DNA of 5,169 bases from Planctomycetales bacterium (lineage in GTDB: Bacteria; Planctomycetota; Planctomycetia; Isosphaerales; Isosphaeraceae), in contig DAHZZC010000435.1 in assembly GCA_027435495.1 (NCBI GenBank), positions 1 to 5,169 on the forward strand. Direction: 5' to 3'. Made by a program: the position numbers and the translations under genes. This document shows, piece by piece, positions 1 to 5,169 of this stretch. Position 1 is the first letter of the stretch; each line of letters opens with the position of its first letter. The notes under the pieces were generated by a model. It saw only the letters and a program-made list of their open reading frames with translations. It did no database searches and had not been told where the DNA came from.

Positions 1-151
1 GGCCGAGGCCGGTGAGATTGGCGCCGGCGGGGGTCTGTCCCCATCCTCCGCCCCATCCCCAGCAGCCGTATCCCCACTGGGCCCTTGCAGGCTGACCGAC
101 GAACGCCGCGGCCAGGACCAGGGCCGGGACCATTCTGTGAACCCGAATCAT
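1..151 (-). CDS. Secreted Trp/Gly-rich protein, N-terminus only (cut by left window edge)
   Basis: This reading frame runs off the left edge, so only the first 50 residues are visible. They begin MIRVHRM and continue into a hydrophobic core (VPALVLAAAFVG, residues 8-19). A textbook signal peptidase I site follows, ending ARA at residues 22-24, with mature protein starting at Gln25. The mature start is rich in Trp, Gly and Tyr (WGYGCWGWGGGWG, residues 26-38), then turns to TPAGANLTGLG. The ATG at 151 is chosen because GGAGGT lies four bases upstream. An in-frame ATG at 175 would put a charged extension before the signal peptide, and one at 133 lacks this ribosome site. From memory, short secreted proteins with such glycine/tryptophan-rich mature starts are common in Isosphaeraceae-type planctomycetes and have no known function. 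I infer export through Sec; the role is unknown. Its start is 281 bases past the stop of the FHA gene, so it probably has its own promoter. Confidence 0.8.
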   Translation of the reverse strand, partial: MIRVHRMVPALVLAAAFVGQPARAQWGYGCWGWGGGWGQTPAGANLTGLG

Positions 152-155
152 GTGG

Positions 156-161
156 ACCTCC
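156..161 (-). promoter_or_regulatory. Ribosome binding site deciding the start of the secreted protein
   Basis: The minus strand reads GGAGGT here, four bases before the ATG at 151-149. It is a near-perfect Shine-Dalgarno match and selects the MIRVHRM start over the upstream in-frame ATG at 175-173, which would overlap this site. Confidence 0.7.
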
Positions 162-411
162 AGATGCCGGCTCATGCCATCCGGCCGACGAGAGTGAGGG
201 CGGCTCGGTCGGGCGATTGACCGGTCCGACCCGGAGAAGGAGCGACGAGGGCGACGCAATCGCGATCGACCGAGGGGGCCGACTCACGGCCGTCTCGCTC
301 CCGAGGGATCGCCCTCGCCGTCATCGACCCTCGGATCGAGAGGCGACCTTCCCTAGAGATTTTAACACAGAGGGATCGGTCAGGCATCGGGTCACGCCAT
401 TCCGGGCGGTC

Positions 412-431
412 GAACGCGCCGTTCGCAACGG
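412..431 (-). terminator. Weak hairpin pair after the second FHA gene
   Basis: Two mutually exclusive 5-bp stems overlap directly downstream of the FHA stop codon. One pairs GAACG with CGTTC (plus strand 412-416 and 420-424, loop CGC). The other pairs CCGTT with AACGG (419-423 and 427-431, loop CGC). No T-run follows on the minus strand, so this is not a standard intrinsic terminator. It could be a 3' end stabiliser or chance. Confidence 0.2.
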
Positions 432-851
432 TCAGAGGTCATCCAGCGGGATCAGATCGAGCCCCGAGTCGTCGGCATCCCACAGATCCTTCGCCGCGGA
501 TGGCGGGACCGGTCCCGGACGCGACGGAACCGGAACCGCAACCGGAGGCGCCGGCACCATGGCAGCCTGACCCTCGAACCGGAAAAGAATCGGCCCGATC
601 GCCACCTCGTCTCCGGGCTGAAGACGCACTTCCTCAACCATTCGTCCATTCACGCGAATCCCGTGCCGACTGCCCAGGTCACGAAGAATCACCCGGTCGT
701 AGGCCATCGCGACGCAGCAATGCCGCCTCGAGATCTTTCCGCTCTCGATTCGGGCGTCGCACTCAGGATGTCGACCGATCAGCAGAACGGGCCGCTGCAG
801 GGCGATTGTCGGCGCCGATCCCCGTGTCAGAGGGACGAGTTGGAATGACAT
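432..851 (-). CDS. Small FHA-domain protein, second of a tandem pair (divergent binding loop)
   Basis: A 139-residue cytoplasmic protein with one forkhead-associated (FHA) domain over about residues 3-95, followed by a Pro/Val-rich linker (99-118) and an acidic tail ending GLDLIPLDDL. FHA domains bind phosphothreonine peptides. The core signatures are visible: Gly26-Arg27 (IGRHPECD), Ser41-x-x-His44 (SRRHCC) and Asn68-Gly69. The loop that normally reads S-T-N-G is S61-R62-H63-G64, so the conserved Thr-Asn pair that contacts the phosphopeptide is replaced. The start at 851 is supported by alignment with the upstream paralogue: MSFQLVPL against MPVRLVAL. The start lies 25 bases inside the upstream FHA gene in another frame, which suggests translational coupling. 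The nearest purine-rich stretch (GAGGA) abuts the ATG, so it is a poor ribosome site by itself. The target is unknown. The FHA call is firm; whether it still binds phosphothreonine is uncertain. Confidence 0.9.
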   Translation of the reverse strand: MSFQLVPLTRGSAPTIALQRPVLLIGRHPECDARIESGKISRRHCCVAMAYDRVILRDLGSRHGIRVNGRMVEEVRLQPGDEVAIGPILFRFEGQAAMVPAPPVAVPVPSRPGPVPPSAAKDLWDADDSGLDLIPLDDL

Positions 852-1450
852 TCCTCGAGAGGCTCCGGGGCATGGGCCGAGGGACGATCGTCAGGATGCC
901 GCGACGCAAGGGGCACGTCCCCCTCAGGTACCTGGACAATCACCTGAATTCGACACTTATCGGCCAGCCCCGCCGGAAGGCATCTCCGAACCGCGGCCGC
1001 CAGGGAATTCTCGTCCGGGCTCGATGGAGGCGTCGGAGCCAGCAGCGGAGAGGGCAACAGCGGCGACTCCGGAACGATCGGTGGCCCCATCCCCGACTGC
1101 GGCCGGCCGTCGTTTCGACTCGAAAGCGAAGGAATCCCACCCTGCTCGGCGATCGTGTGCTCGTGCCCGTGACCGTTCTCAACTCGGTATCGGATGTGCG
1201 CGATCGAAAGCTCATCACCCGGATGAAGTCGACCGTATTCCACACGCTGGCCGTTGATCCGGATGCCGTTGGTGCTCCCCAGATCCTTCACCACGACGTC
1301 ACCGCTCTCCTGCGTCATGCAGCAGTGGTGCCGAGAAACACGGAGCGAATCCAGCCGCATATCGCAGTTGGGGTGACGGCCAATAACGACCATCCCACGA
1401 TCGAGCGTGATATCCGGACCTTCGTCGAGCGCCACCAGTCGTACGGGCAT
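827..1450 (-). CDS. FHA-domain protein with Pro/Ser-rich C-terminal extension, first of a tandem pair
   Basis: A 207-residue protein with an N-terminal FHA (phosphothreonine-binding) domain at about residues 3-92. All key motifs are intact: Gly24-Arg25 (VIGRHPNCD), Ser39-x-x-His42 (SRHHCC), Thr60-Asn61-Gly62 (GSTNG) and Asn66-Gly67. After the domain comes a His/Glu-rich turn and a Pro/Ser-rich linker (about 106-145). A short region follows (about 147-178, from DENSLAAAVRRCLPAG to VPEGD) that looks helix-then-strand, and I do not recognise it. The tail is polar. There is no signal peptide or membrane segment, so it should be cytoplasmic. The start has GAGGA nine bases upstream. The 3' end overlaps the next FHA gene by 25 bases, and the domains align almost from Met to the end of the fold, which points to tandem duplication. 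Such proteins usually work with Ser/Thr kinases, but none is in this window, so the partner is unknown. Confidence 0.92.
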   Translation of the reverse strand: MPVRLVALDEGPDITLDRGMVVIGRHPNCDMRLDSLRVSRHHCCMTQESGDVVVKDLGSTNGIRINGQRVEYGRLHPGDELSIAHIRYRVENGHGHEHTIAEQGGIPSLSSRNDGRPQSGMGPPIVPESPLLPSPLLAPTPPSSPDENSLAAAVRRCLPAGLADKCRIQVIVQVPEGDVPLASRHPDDRPSAHAPEPLEECHSNSSL

Positions 1451-1459
1451 GGAGACACG

Positions 1460-1464
1460 TCCTC
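1460..1464 (-). promoter_or_regulatory. Ribosome binding site of the first FHA gene
   Basis: The minus strand reads GAGGA with nine bases between it and the ATG at 1450-1448. It is a good Shine-Dalgarno core and supports the chosen start. Confidence 0.55.
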
Positions 1465-1474
1465 GATCGAAGCC

Positions 1475-1493
1475 AGCACCAAGGCTGGGTGCT
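1475..1493 (-). other. Leader hairpin upstream of the first FHA gene
   Basis: A perfect 6-bp stem, AGCACC with GGTGCT (plus strand 1475-1480 and 1488-1493), closes a 7-base loop. It ends about ten bases before the GAGGA ribosome site, so it would sit in the mRNA leader. On the minus strand a competing stem GGCTG/CAGCC shares bases with it. This may be chance in GC-rich DNA. Confidence 0.25.
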
Positions 1494-1515
1494 CCTCAGC
1501 CGAGCCGATTCCACG

Positions 1516-1521
1516 AATATA
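1516..1521 (-). promoter_or_regulatory. Possible -10 hexamer (TATATT) for the FHA pair
   Basis: The minus strand reads TATATT about 65 bases before the FHA start, in a locally AT-rich patch. It matches TATAAT at five of six positions, but no good -35 hexamer sits at 16-18 bases, so the call is weak. Confidence 0.2.
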
Positions 1522-1687
1522 GATCAAATCGATGCCTGCTCGCCAGCACAAAGATTCGAAATTCGATCCTCAATGCCGGGCAAACCCATCCGAACTTCAA
1601 ATACGGGTCGTCTTTCACACCGCTCCGAGGATTCCCGCCACATCAATCGGTCTGGAAGAGCGAAGCGAAGTCCTGGGGAAGGAGAGT

Positions 1688-1721
1688 CCCGCAACACCCC
1701 GCAAAAAATGTGCCCGCAACA
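1688..1721. repeat. Three direct repeats of CCCGCAA in the FHA upstream region
   Basis: CCCGCAA occurs at 1688-1694, 1698-1704 and 1713-1719. The first and third copies extend to CCCGCAACA and lie exactly 25 bases apart. Copies one and two are 10 bases apart, one helical turn. The cluster is in non-coding DNA, just downstream (in the sense of minus-strand transcription) of the promoter-like pair at 1739-1767, where an operator would be expected. Protein binding is inference; the repeats themselves are directly visible. Confidence 0.4.
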
Positions 1722-1738
1722 GCGATTCTATTCGATTC

Positions 1739-1767
1739 AATGTAAGCGTGAGGGAAGTTGTCCTCAA
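1739..1767 (-). promoter_or_regulatory. Candidate sigma70-type promoter for the FHA pair
   Basis: On the minus strand, TTGAGG (1767-1762; four of six matches to TTGACA) is followed after exactly 17 bases by TACATT (1744-1739; four of six matches to TATAAT). It points toward the FHA genes and would give a leader of about 280 bases. Both hexamers are imperfect. The ideal spacing and non-coding location are the main support. Confidence 0.3.
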
Positions 1768-1901
1768 GTATGCCCTCTGAGAGAACCCGCGACAAGCCAG
1801 AATCTTCGCCAGTCTTCCGCTCGTTCCGCCGAAGATGGCCAGAAGCGGCTCGGAGGCGGGATACCTCTGCCATCACATTGCCATTTCGGCACCTCAACGG
1901 A

Positions 1902-2897
1902 TCAAACCGGAATCCGCCCAACCTGCCGGAACCATTCCACCGCGTCACGGAGCGAGTCCGAAATCGGGCGAGGCTCCAGCCCCAGTTCTTGCCTTGTCCG
2001 GCTCGTCTCAAAATGCATCAATCGCTGGGTCAACCGAAGACCGGTCACCGTGGCCTTCGGCATCCGCCCGCTTATCCGATCGGCCCAGAACTCGCTCGCA
2101 ATGGCGACCATCAGCCCCACCGAATAGGGGACCCGCCATCGAGGCGCAGGACGACCAATCAACCAGCCCATTTCCTCCAGCAGACCCACCAGCGTGACGT
2201 TCGCATGGCCGAGGACATACCTCCTCCCAGGCTCTCCTCGTTCCATGACTCGATGAAGCCCCGTCGCCACGTCGCGCACGTCGATGAGGTTCAGCGTGCA
2301 ATCGATCGCGGCGGGGAGCTTCCCCAGGCAAAAATCGAGGAGGAGCCGGCTCGGCGGTGAGAGCCCGCGATCGCCTGGCCCAACCGGCATCGTTGGATTG
2401 GCGACCACGACCGGGTGGCCGGCGCCGGCCAGGGCGAAGGCGTACCGCTCGGCCATCAGCTTCGAGAGACAGTACGGTCCGACCGTGTCTTCCGGCTCGA
2501 TCCGAATATTCTCATCGATCGGGCCCGCCATCCGCTTCCTGGTCAGGATGCTTTCGGTGCTCGTATGCAGCACACGTTCGACGCCCGCCGAGAGCGCCGC
2601 GTCGAGCACATGGATCGTCCCCTGGCGATTGACCCGGTCGAACTCCGACCGGTCGCGAGCCCAGAGGTTCGGATTCGCGGCCAGGTGATACACCCATCGG
2701 GCCCCCCGCATGGCCCGGTCGAGCCCCTCCCGCTCCCGAATATCCGCGAAAACCACCTCCGCCGATCCCGGGAGGTGATCGACGGCCGCTCCCGGTCGCT
2801 CGATCACACGGACCATCCGGCCCTCGGCCACCAACCGCTCCACCAGGTGGCTACCGATGAATCCCGCACCACCCGTCACGATCGTCAGCTCGTCCAT
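1902..2897 (-). CDS. HpnA-like NAD(P)-dependent sugar epimerase/dehydratase (extended SDR)
   Basis: A 331-residue cytoplasmic enzyme of the extended short-chain dehydrogenase family, at the usual length. The Rossmann nucleotide-binding motif TGGAGFIG is at residues 8-15. An acidic residue follows the second strand (VIERP, Glu33), and FADIRE (50-55) precedes the next helix. The catalytic Tyr142-x-x-x-Lys146 (YCLSK) is intact, and Thr114 in HTSTES is the likely third catalytic residue. VYHLAANPNLWARD (69-82) and VVVANPTMPVGPGD (163-176) closely resemble the hopanoid-associated sugar epimerase family HpnA as I remember it. Members act on nucleotide- or lipid-linked sugars; the exact substrate is not established here. 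No other hopanoid gene is visible, so I do not assign the symbol. It starts 76 bases after the membrane glycosyltransferase on the same strand, so co-transcription is likely. The start has a weak GGGGGA ribosome site four bases upstream and places the Rossmann motif at the expected N-terminal position. Confidence 0.9.
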   Translation of the reverse strand: MDELTIVTGGAGFIGSHLVERLVAEGRMVRVIERPGAAVDHLPGSAEVVFADIREREGLDRAMRGARWVYHLAANPNLWARDRSEFDRVNRQGTIHVLDAALSAGVERVLHTSTESILTRKRMAGPIDENIRIEPEDTVGPYCLSKLMAERYAFALAGAGHPVVVANPTMPVGPGDRGLSPPSRLLLDFCLGKLPAAIDCTLNLIDVRDVATGLHRVMERGEPGRRYVLGHANVTLVGLLEEMGWLIGRPAPRWRVPYSVGLMVAIASEFWADRISGRMPKATVTGLRLTQRLMHFETSRTRQELGLEPRPISDSLRDAVEWFRQVGRIPV

Positions 2898-2973
2898 GAG
2901 ATCCCCCAGGCCCCAGCCCGAATCCTTTCATCACCAGGTCAACCATTCGCGGTTTTAGAATAAAAGAGCATCC
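2898..2973. other. Short spacer between glycosyltransferase and epimerase genes
   Basis: A 76-base gap with no gene. An AT-rich perfect stem TTTTA/TAAAA with loop GAA (2953-2965) begins ten bases or less after the glycosyltransferase stop, standing out from the GC-rich surroundings. It has no GC-rich stem and no clean T-tail, so it is a poor intrinsic terminator; it could mark an mRNA processing site or be chance. A TTGACC hexamer lies on the minus strand at about 2937-2942 but has no matching -10. I favour read-through transcription. Confidence 0.45.
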
Positions 2974-5148
2974 TTACATTCGAACCCGATAAAGCTCCTG
3001 TTCCGTCCCGAAGTCGACCGGCCGGTCGAGGAGACCGGCGGCAACCCACCCGGCGAAGAGGTCTCGGGTGACGAAGTCGGTGAAGCCGTAGTTGCCCGGC
3101 TGGCGGAATCGGACCACCTCTTTCCAGTCGACATAGATATGGGTGACGCCCCGATCGTGCAGAGCGCGGCGGATCTCATCGATGGATTTCCCCTTTGCGA
3201 TCTCCTCGATCGTCTCGCGGTTGAAGACGGTGTTGTAGACGACCCGGTGATTCAGGTGAAAGACGGCCGACTGGCCGACGAGCATCGGCCGGGCTCCAGC
3301 GGGAAGTTTTTCGTCCAGCAGGGCGAGCGGCGGATTGAGCCGGCGCTGCAGGTCGGTGCGCAGGGTGGCCAGGTCGCTCGTCCATTCGTTGAAGCCGGTC
3401 ATGATGCTGGAGTCGTACATCAGGTTCGTGAGCAACGAGGTGGCCAGCAGTGTTGCAAGGAGGGCCGTCCATCCGAGTCGGCGGACCCAGTCGGCCCCGA
3501 GTCCCGCCAGGGCCGCCAGGATTGGCAGTAACGGGAGCCAGAATCGATCGAGCCGGTGGGTGAAAAGGAACCAGGTCAGGAAGATCCAGGCCGCGAACGC
3601 CCAGAGCGCCAGGGCGAGCCGCCGCGAACCGGGACGCAACAGGGCAAGCGGCGCCAGGGCGGCGTAGAGGCCGGATTGCCAGTCCGACCGGCCGGCAATG
3701 TCGACGATCGAGCCGCCGAGTTCGGCCCACGAAAACGGGCGAGGGCCGTGGACCCGGTTCCACTTTGCCTCCATCGCCTCGTCCCAGTTCCGGCCGTGGA
3801 AGACCCGGTATCCGAGCGGGTAAACCGGGTCGCCGGTATCCGCGACGTTCTTGACCAGCCAGGGCGTCAGGATGATCCCCCAGCCCAGCCCGTAGGCGAG
3901 CAGCGGGCGGAGTCCTCGCGACCGCCAGGCCTCGCCGATCGCGAGCAGGCCGAAGGGAATCACGGCCGAGATCAGACCGGTGTACTTGCATCCCATCGCC
4001 CCACCCGCGGCCAGGCCGAGCAAGGGCCAGCTCCGTCCGACCCGATCCGCGCCCCCCGGCCAGCCCTGCAACCATCCCCAGACCAGCGCGACCTGATAAA
4101 AGCAGAGCGGTCCCTCGACGTAGGCGATGATCCCAAACCGGTGCACCCAGGGCGTTGAGAGATACACGAGCGACGCGATCCATCCGGCCCTCGTCGAGGC
4201 ACGCGAGGCGATCGCGTAAGCCATCACCGCCGCCGCCGGCCCGAACATCGCCACCAGGAGCTGCCCCGCAAGCGTTCCCCACCACCAGTCACCCATCGCC
4301 GACATCCCGAGCAAGTGGAGCATCTCCACGTCAAACGGCATGTTGGTATAAACATTATGCGGCAGGAAGGTGATCTGTCCCGCCTGGAAGTACTCCTTCG
4401 GCCCTTCGACGTGGTATTCCAGCACGTCGAAGTCGTACGGCGGCAGCATCGAGCCGAGCATCGTGATCGTTACAAAAGGCGCGATCCCCAGGGCGAACAG
4501 CCAGGCCGTCCGGTCGGGCGGTTGCGGGGCAGGGCGGTCCTCGGCCGGCTCGGACGCGACCCCCCGAAATCGGTTCCAGGCCATCCGTGCGAACGGGAGC
4601 ATCGCCAGCCCGGCCAGCATCGTCCGAATGAACCAGGGATGAAGCCAACCCATTCGCCCGACGATCAGCGTCAGGCCGCCCAGAACCGCCGCGCCAAGTC
4701 CGTAGCTGAGCGCGATCCGGACCGGCCAGCGAATCCCGGTTCGGAGCCGAAGGATTGCCAGGATCGCATCCCCGATCCCGATCGCGGCGGCCCCGATCAG
4801 CCCTGCGACCATCACGATCGGCACCCGCTGCGGGAGATTCTCCACGTGGCTCAGTTGCTCGAGAAAGTGCCCGAGCATCGACCGCCGGAACGTCACCCCC
4901 TCGATCACCTGCGGGAAGGTTTGCAGCAGGATGAATCCGCGGCGGAACGTGATTCCCTCCACTTTCGGCGCGTTCGCCAGCGGGAACGCGAGATAGACAA
5001 TCAGCCAGACGAGCTCGGCAACGGCCAGCCCGGCCAGGACAGGGCCCAGCCGGGAGCCGAACGGGGGCAGGTCCGTTGGCGAGAGGGCCGTTGGCGATGC
5101 CGGCCGCCTCGGCGCCGGGCGGCTCAGAGCGTCGGCCCGATCGACCAT
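2974..5148 (-). CDS. ArnT/PMT-like (GT-C fold) multi-pass membrane glycosyltransferase
   Basis: A 724-residue integral membrane protein that probably transfers a sugar from a lipid-phosphate donor at the outer face of the cytoplasmic membrane. A Pro-rich cytoplasmic start (1-34) precedes hydrophobic segments near 35-57, 110-134, 147-164, 171-190, 214-232, 294-316, 322-335, 341-362, 374-405, 416-432, 494-529, 537-552 and 559-577. A soluble C-terminal domain (about 580-724) is likely periplasmic. The catalytic-type loop after the 214-232 helix reads PPYDFDVLEYHVEGPKEYFQ (236-255); Asp239, Asp241 and His246 match the D-x-L-x-YH pattern of PMT/ArnT-like proteins, and TNMPFDVEML (268-277) also fits. 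HRLDRFWLPLLPILA (531-545) resembles a conserved late helix. The exact acceptor is unknown. The start is fixed by AGGAGG ten bases upstream. Oddly, the first external loop repeats EG-[IV]-TFRR (64-70 and 83-89). The epimerase gene follows on the same strand. Confidence 0.9.
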   Translation of the reverse strand: MVDRADALSRPAPRRPASPTALSPTDLPPFGSRLGPVLAGLAVAELVWLIVYLAFPLANAPKVEGITFRRGFILLQTFPQVIEGVTFRRSMLGHFLEQLSHVENLPQRVPIVMVAGLIGAAAIGIGDAILAILRLRTGIRWPVRIALSYGLGAAVLGGLTLIVGRMGWLHPWFIRTMLAGLAMLPFARMAWNRFRGVASEPAEDRPAPQPPDRTAWLFALGIAPFVTITMLGSMLPPYDFDVLEYHVEGPKEYFQAGQITFLPHNVYTNMPFDVEMLHLLGMSAMGDWWWGTLAGQLLVAMFGPAAAVMAYAIASRASTRAGWIASLVYLSTPWVHRFGIIAYVEGPLCFYQVALVWGWLQGWPGGADRVGRSWPLLGLAAGGAMGCKYTGLISAVIPFGLLAIGEAWRSRGLRPLLAYGLGWGIILTPWLVKNVADTGDPVYPLGYRVFHGRNWDEAMEAKWNRVHGPRPFSWAELGGSIVDIAGRSDWQSGLYAALAPLALLRPGSRRLALALWAFAAWIFLTWFLFTHRLDRFWLPLLPILAALAGLGADWVRRLGWTALLATLLATSLLTNLMYDSSIMTGFNEWTSDLATLRTDLQRRLNPPLALLDEKLPAGARPMLVGQSAVFHLNHRVVYNTVFNRETIEEIAKGKSIDEIRRALHDRGVTHIYVDWKEVVRFRQPGNYGFTDFVTRDLFAGWVAAGLLDRPVDFGTEQELYRVRM

Positions 5149-5158
5149 GGCGCGAATT

Positions 5159-5164
5159 CCTCCT
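5159..5164 (-). promoter_or_regulatory. Ribosome binding site of the membrane glycosyltransferase
   Basis: A perfect AGGAGG on the minus strand, ten bases before the ATG at 5148-5146. A TGA at 5166-5164 overlaps its first base and could be the stop codon of an upstream gene beyond the window, which cannot be judged from three remaining bases. Confidence 0.7.
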
Positions 5165-5169
5165 CACCG

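Larger units (their letters stand above)
152..431. other. Non-coding stretch between the second FHA gene and the secreted protein gene
   Basis: No convincing gene lies here on either strand; the open frames give Arg/Ser/Pro-rich peptides typical of shadow frames in GC-rich DNA. The region should hold the promoter of the secreted protein. The only AT-rich spot is at about 358-366, where the minus strand offers a TAAAAT hexamer (359-364) as a possible -10 element. No -35 match sits at 16-18 bases from it, so I do not call a promoter. A pair of short alternative hairpins lies just after the FHA stop codon. Confidence 0.6.
1451..1901. other. 451-base non-coding stretch between epimerase and FHA pair
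   Basis: No gene is supported here. Open frames on both strands give compositionally odd peptides with no recognisable motif. The DNA is visibly less GC-rich than the flanking genes, with runs such as AAAAAA at 1703-1708. The length and composition suggest it holds the promoter of the FHA pair and possibly the 3' end of the epimerase transcript. Visible structure includes a -35/-10-like pair at 1739-1767, three CCCGCAA repeats at 1688-1721, a TATATT hexamer on the minus strand at 1516-1521, ATTC repeated three times at 5-base steps (1725-1738), and a hairpin at 1475-1493. I see no strong intrinsic terminator after the epimerase stop; the best structure there is an imperfect CTTC/GAAG stem around 1816-1836 without a T-run. 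Confidence 0.6.

Noticed and set aside
172..387. A 71-residue minus-strand frame ahead of the secreted protein gene
   Set aside because: Arg/Ser-rich with no motif and no Shine-Dalgarno sequence at its start; it more likely represents the upstream region of the secreted protein gene.
500..1522. A 340-residue plus-strand open frame antisense to both FHA genes
   Set aside because: Its product is Arg/Pro/Ser-rich without a recognisable motif, and the opposite strand encodes two clear FHA domains. It is a shadow frame of GC-rich coding DNA.
1643..2011. A 122-residue minus-strand frame between epimerase and FHA genes
   Set aside because: Its first third is an out-of-frame copy of the epimerase end, the rest has no recognisable family, and no ribosome site supports it. 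A remnant gene cannot be excluded but has no positive evidence.
1489..2127. A 212-residue plus-strand open frame spanning the 451-base gap
   Set aside because: Low-complexity Ser/Arg composition, no ribosome site, and it runs into the antisense of the epimerase C-terminus.
2415..2963. A 182-residue plus-strand open frame antisense to the epimerase
   Set aside because: The opposite strand encodes an intact SDR enzyme with Rossmann and YxxxK motifs; the antisense product has the usual shadow-frame composition.
3176..4285. A 369-residue minus-strand open frame inside the glycosyltransferase
   Set aside because: It overlaps the glycosyltransferase in another frame, is Arg/Gly/Pro-rich, and lacks membrane segments or motifs, while the main frame shows consistent helices and catalytic-loop signatures.
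1..5169. CRISPR array, transposon ends, tRNA genes, phage or defence genes
   Set aside because: No regularly spaced repeat units, long terminal inverted repeats, cloverleaf-like segments, transposase, nuclease or other defence motifs were seen. The CCCGCAA cluster is too short and irregular for a CRISPR array.

Overview
This is a GC-rich window (roughly 60-65% G+C by eye) in which every supported gene lies on the minus strand. The protein style suggests a Planctomycetes chromosome, probably near the Isosphaeraceae. The pointers are small FHA proteins with an 'SRxHCC' signature, a short secreted Trp/Gly-rich protein, and a large multi-membrane-spanning glycosyltransferase of a type common in that group. 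This placement rests on recalled family style, not on a search.

In transcription order (right to left) the layout is as follows. (1) 5148-2974 encodes a 724-residue ArnT/PMT-like (GT-C fold) membrane glycosyltransferase with a strong AGGAGG ribosome binding site. (2) After 76 bases, 2897-1902 encodes a 331-residue extended-SDR NAD(P)-dependent sugar epimerase/dehydratase that resembles the HpnA family. (3) 1901-1451 is a 451-base AT-richer non-coding stretch. It carries a weak promoter-like pair, three CCCGCAA repeats and a small leader hairpin. (4) 1450-827 and 851-432 encode two paralogous FHA-domain proteins that overlap by 25 bases. (5) 431-152 is non-coding. (6) 151 to the left edge is the N-terminus of a secreted protein with a clear signal peptide, cut by the window edge.

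The glycosyltransferase and the epimerase are plausibly co-transcribed and act on related chemistry: a nucleotide- or lipid-linked sugar is modified in the cytoplasm, and a lipid-linked sugar is transferred at the membrane's outer face. No substrate can be read from the sequence. The two FHA proteins look like a tandem duplication. They probably read phosphothreonine marks made by Ser/Thr kinases, but no kinase is in the window. The second copy has lost the canonical Thr-Asn pair of the phosphopeptide-binding loop.

I found no mobile element, CRISPR array, tRNA or rRNA, and no convincing evidence of a wholly new system. The points most worth a second look are the divergent second FHA copy, the CCCGCAA repeats upstream of the FHA pair, and the duplicated EG-[IV]-TFRR motif in the first external loop of the glycosyltransferase.
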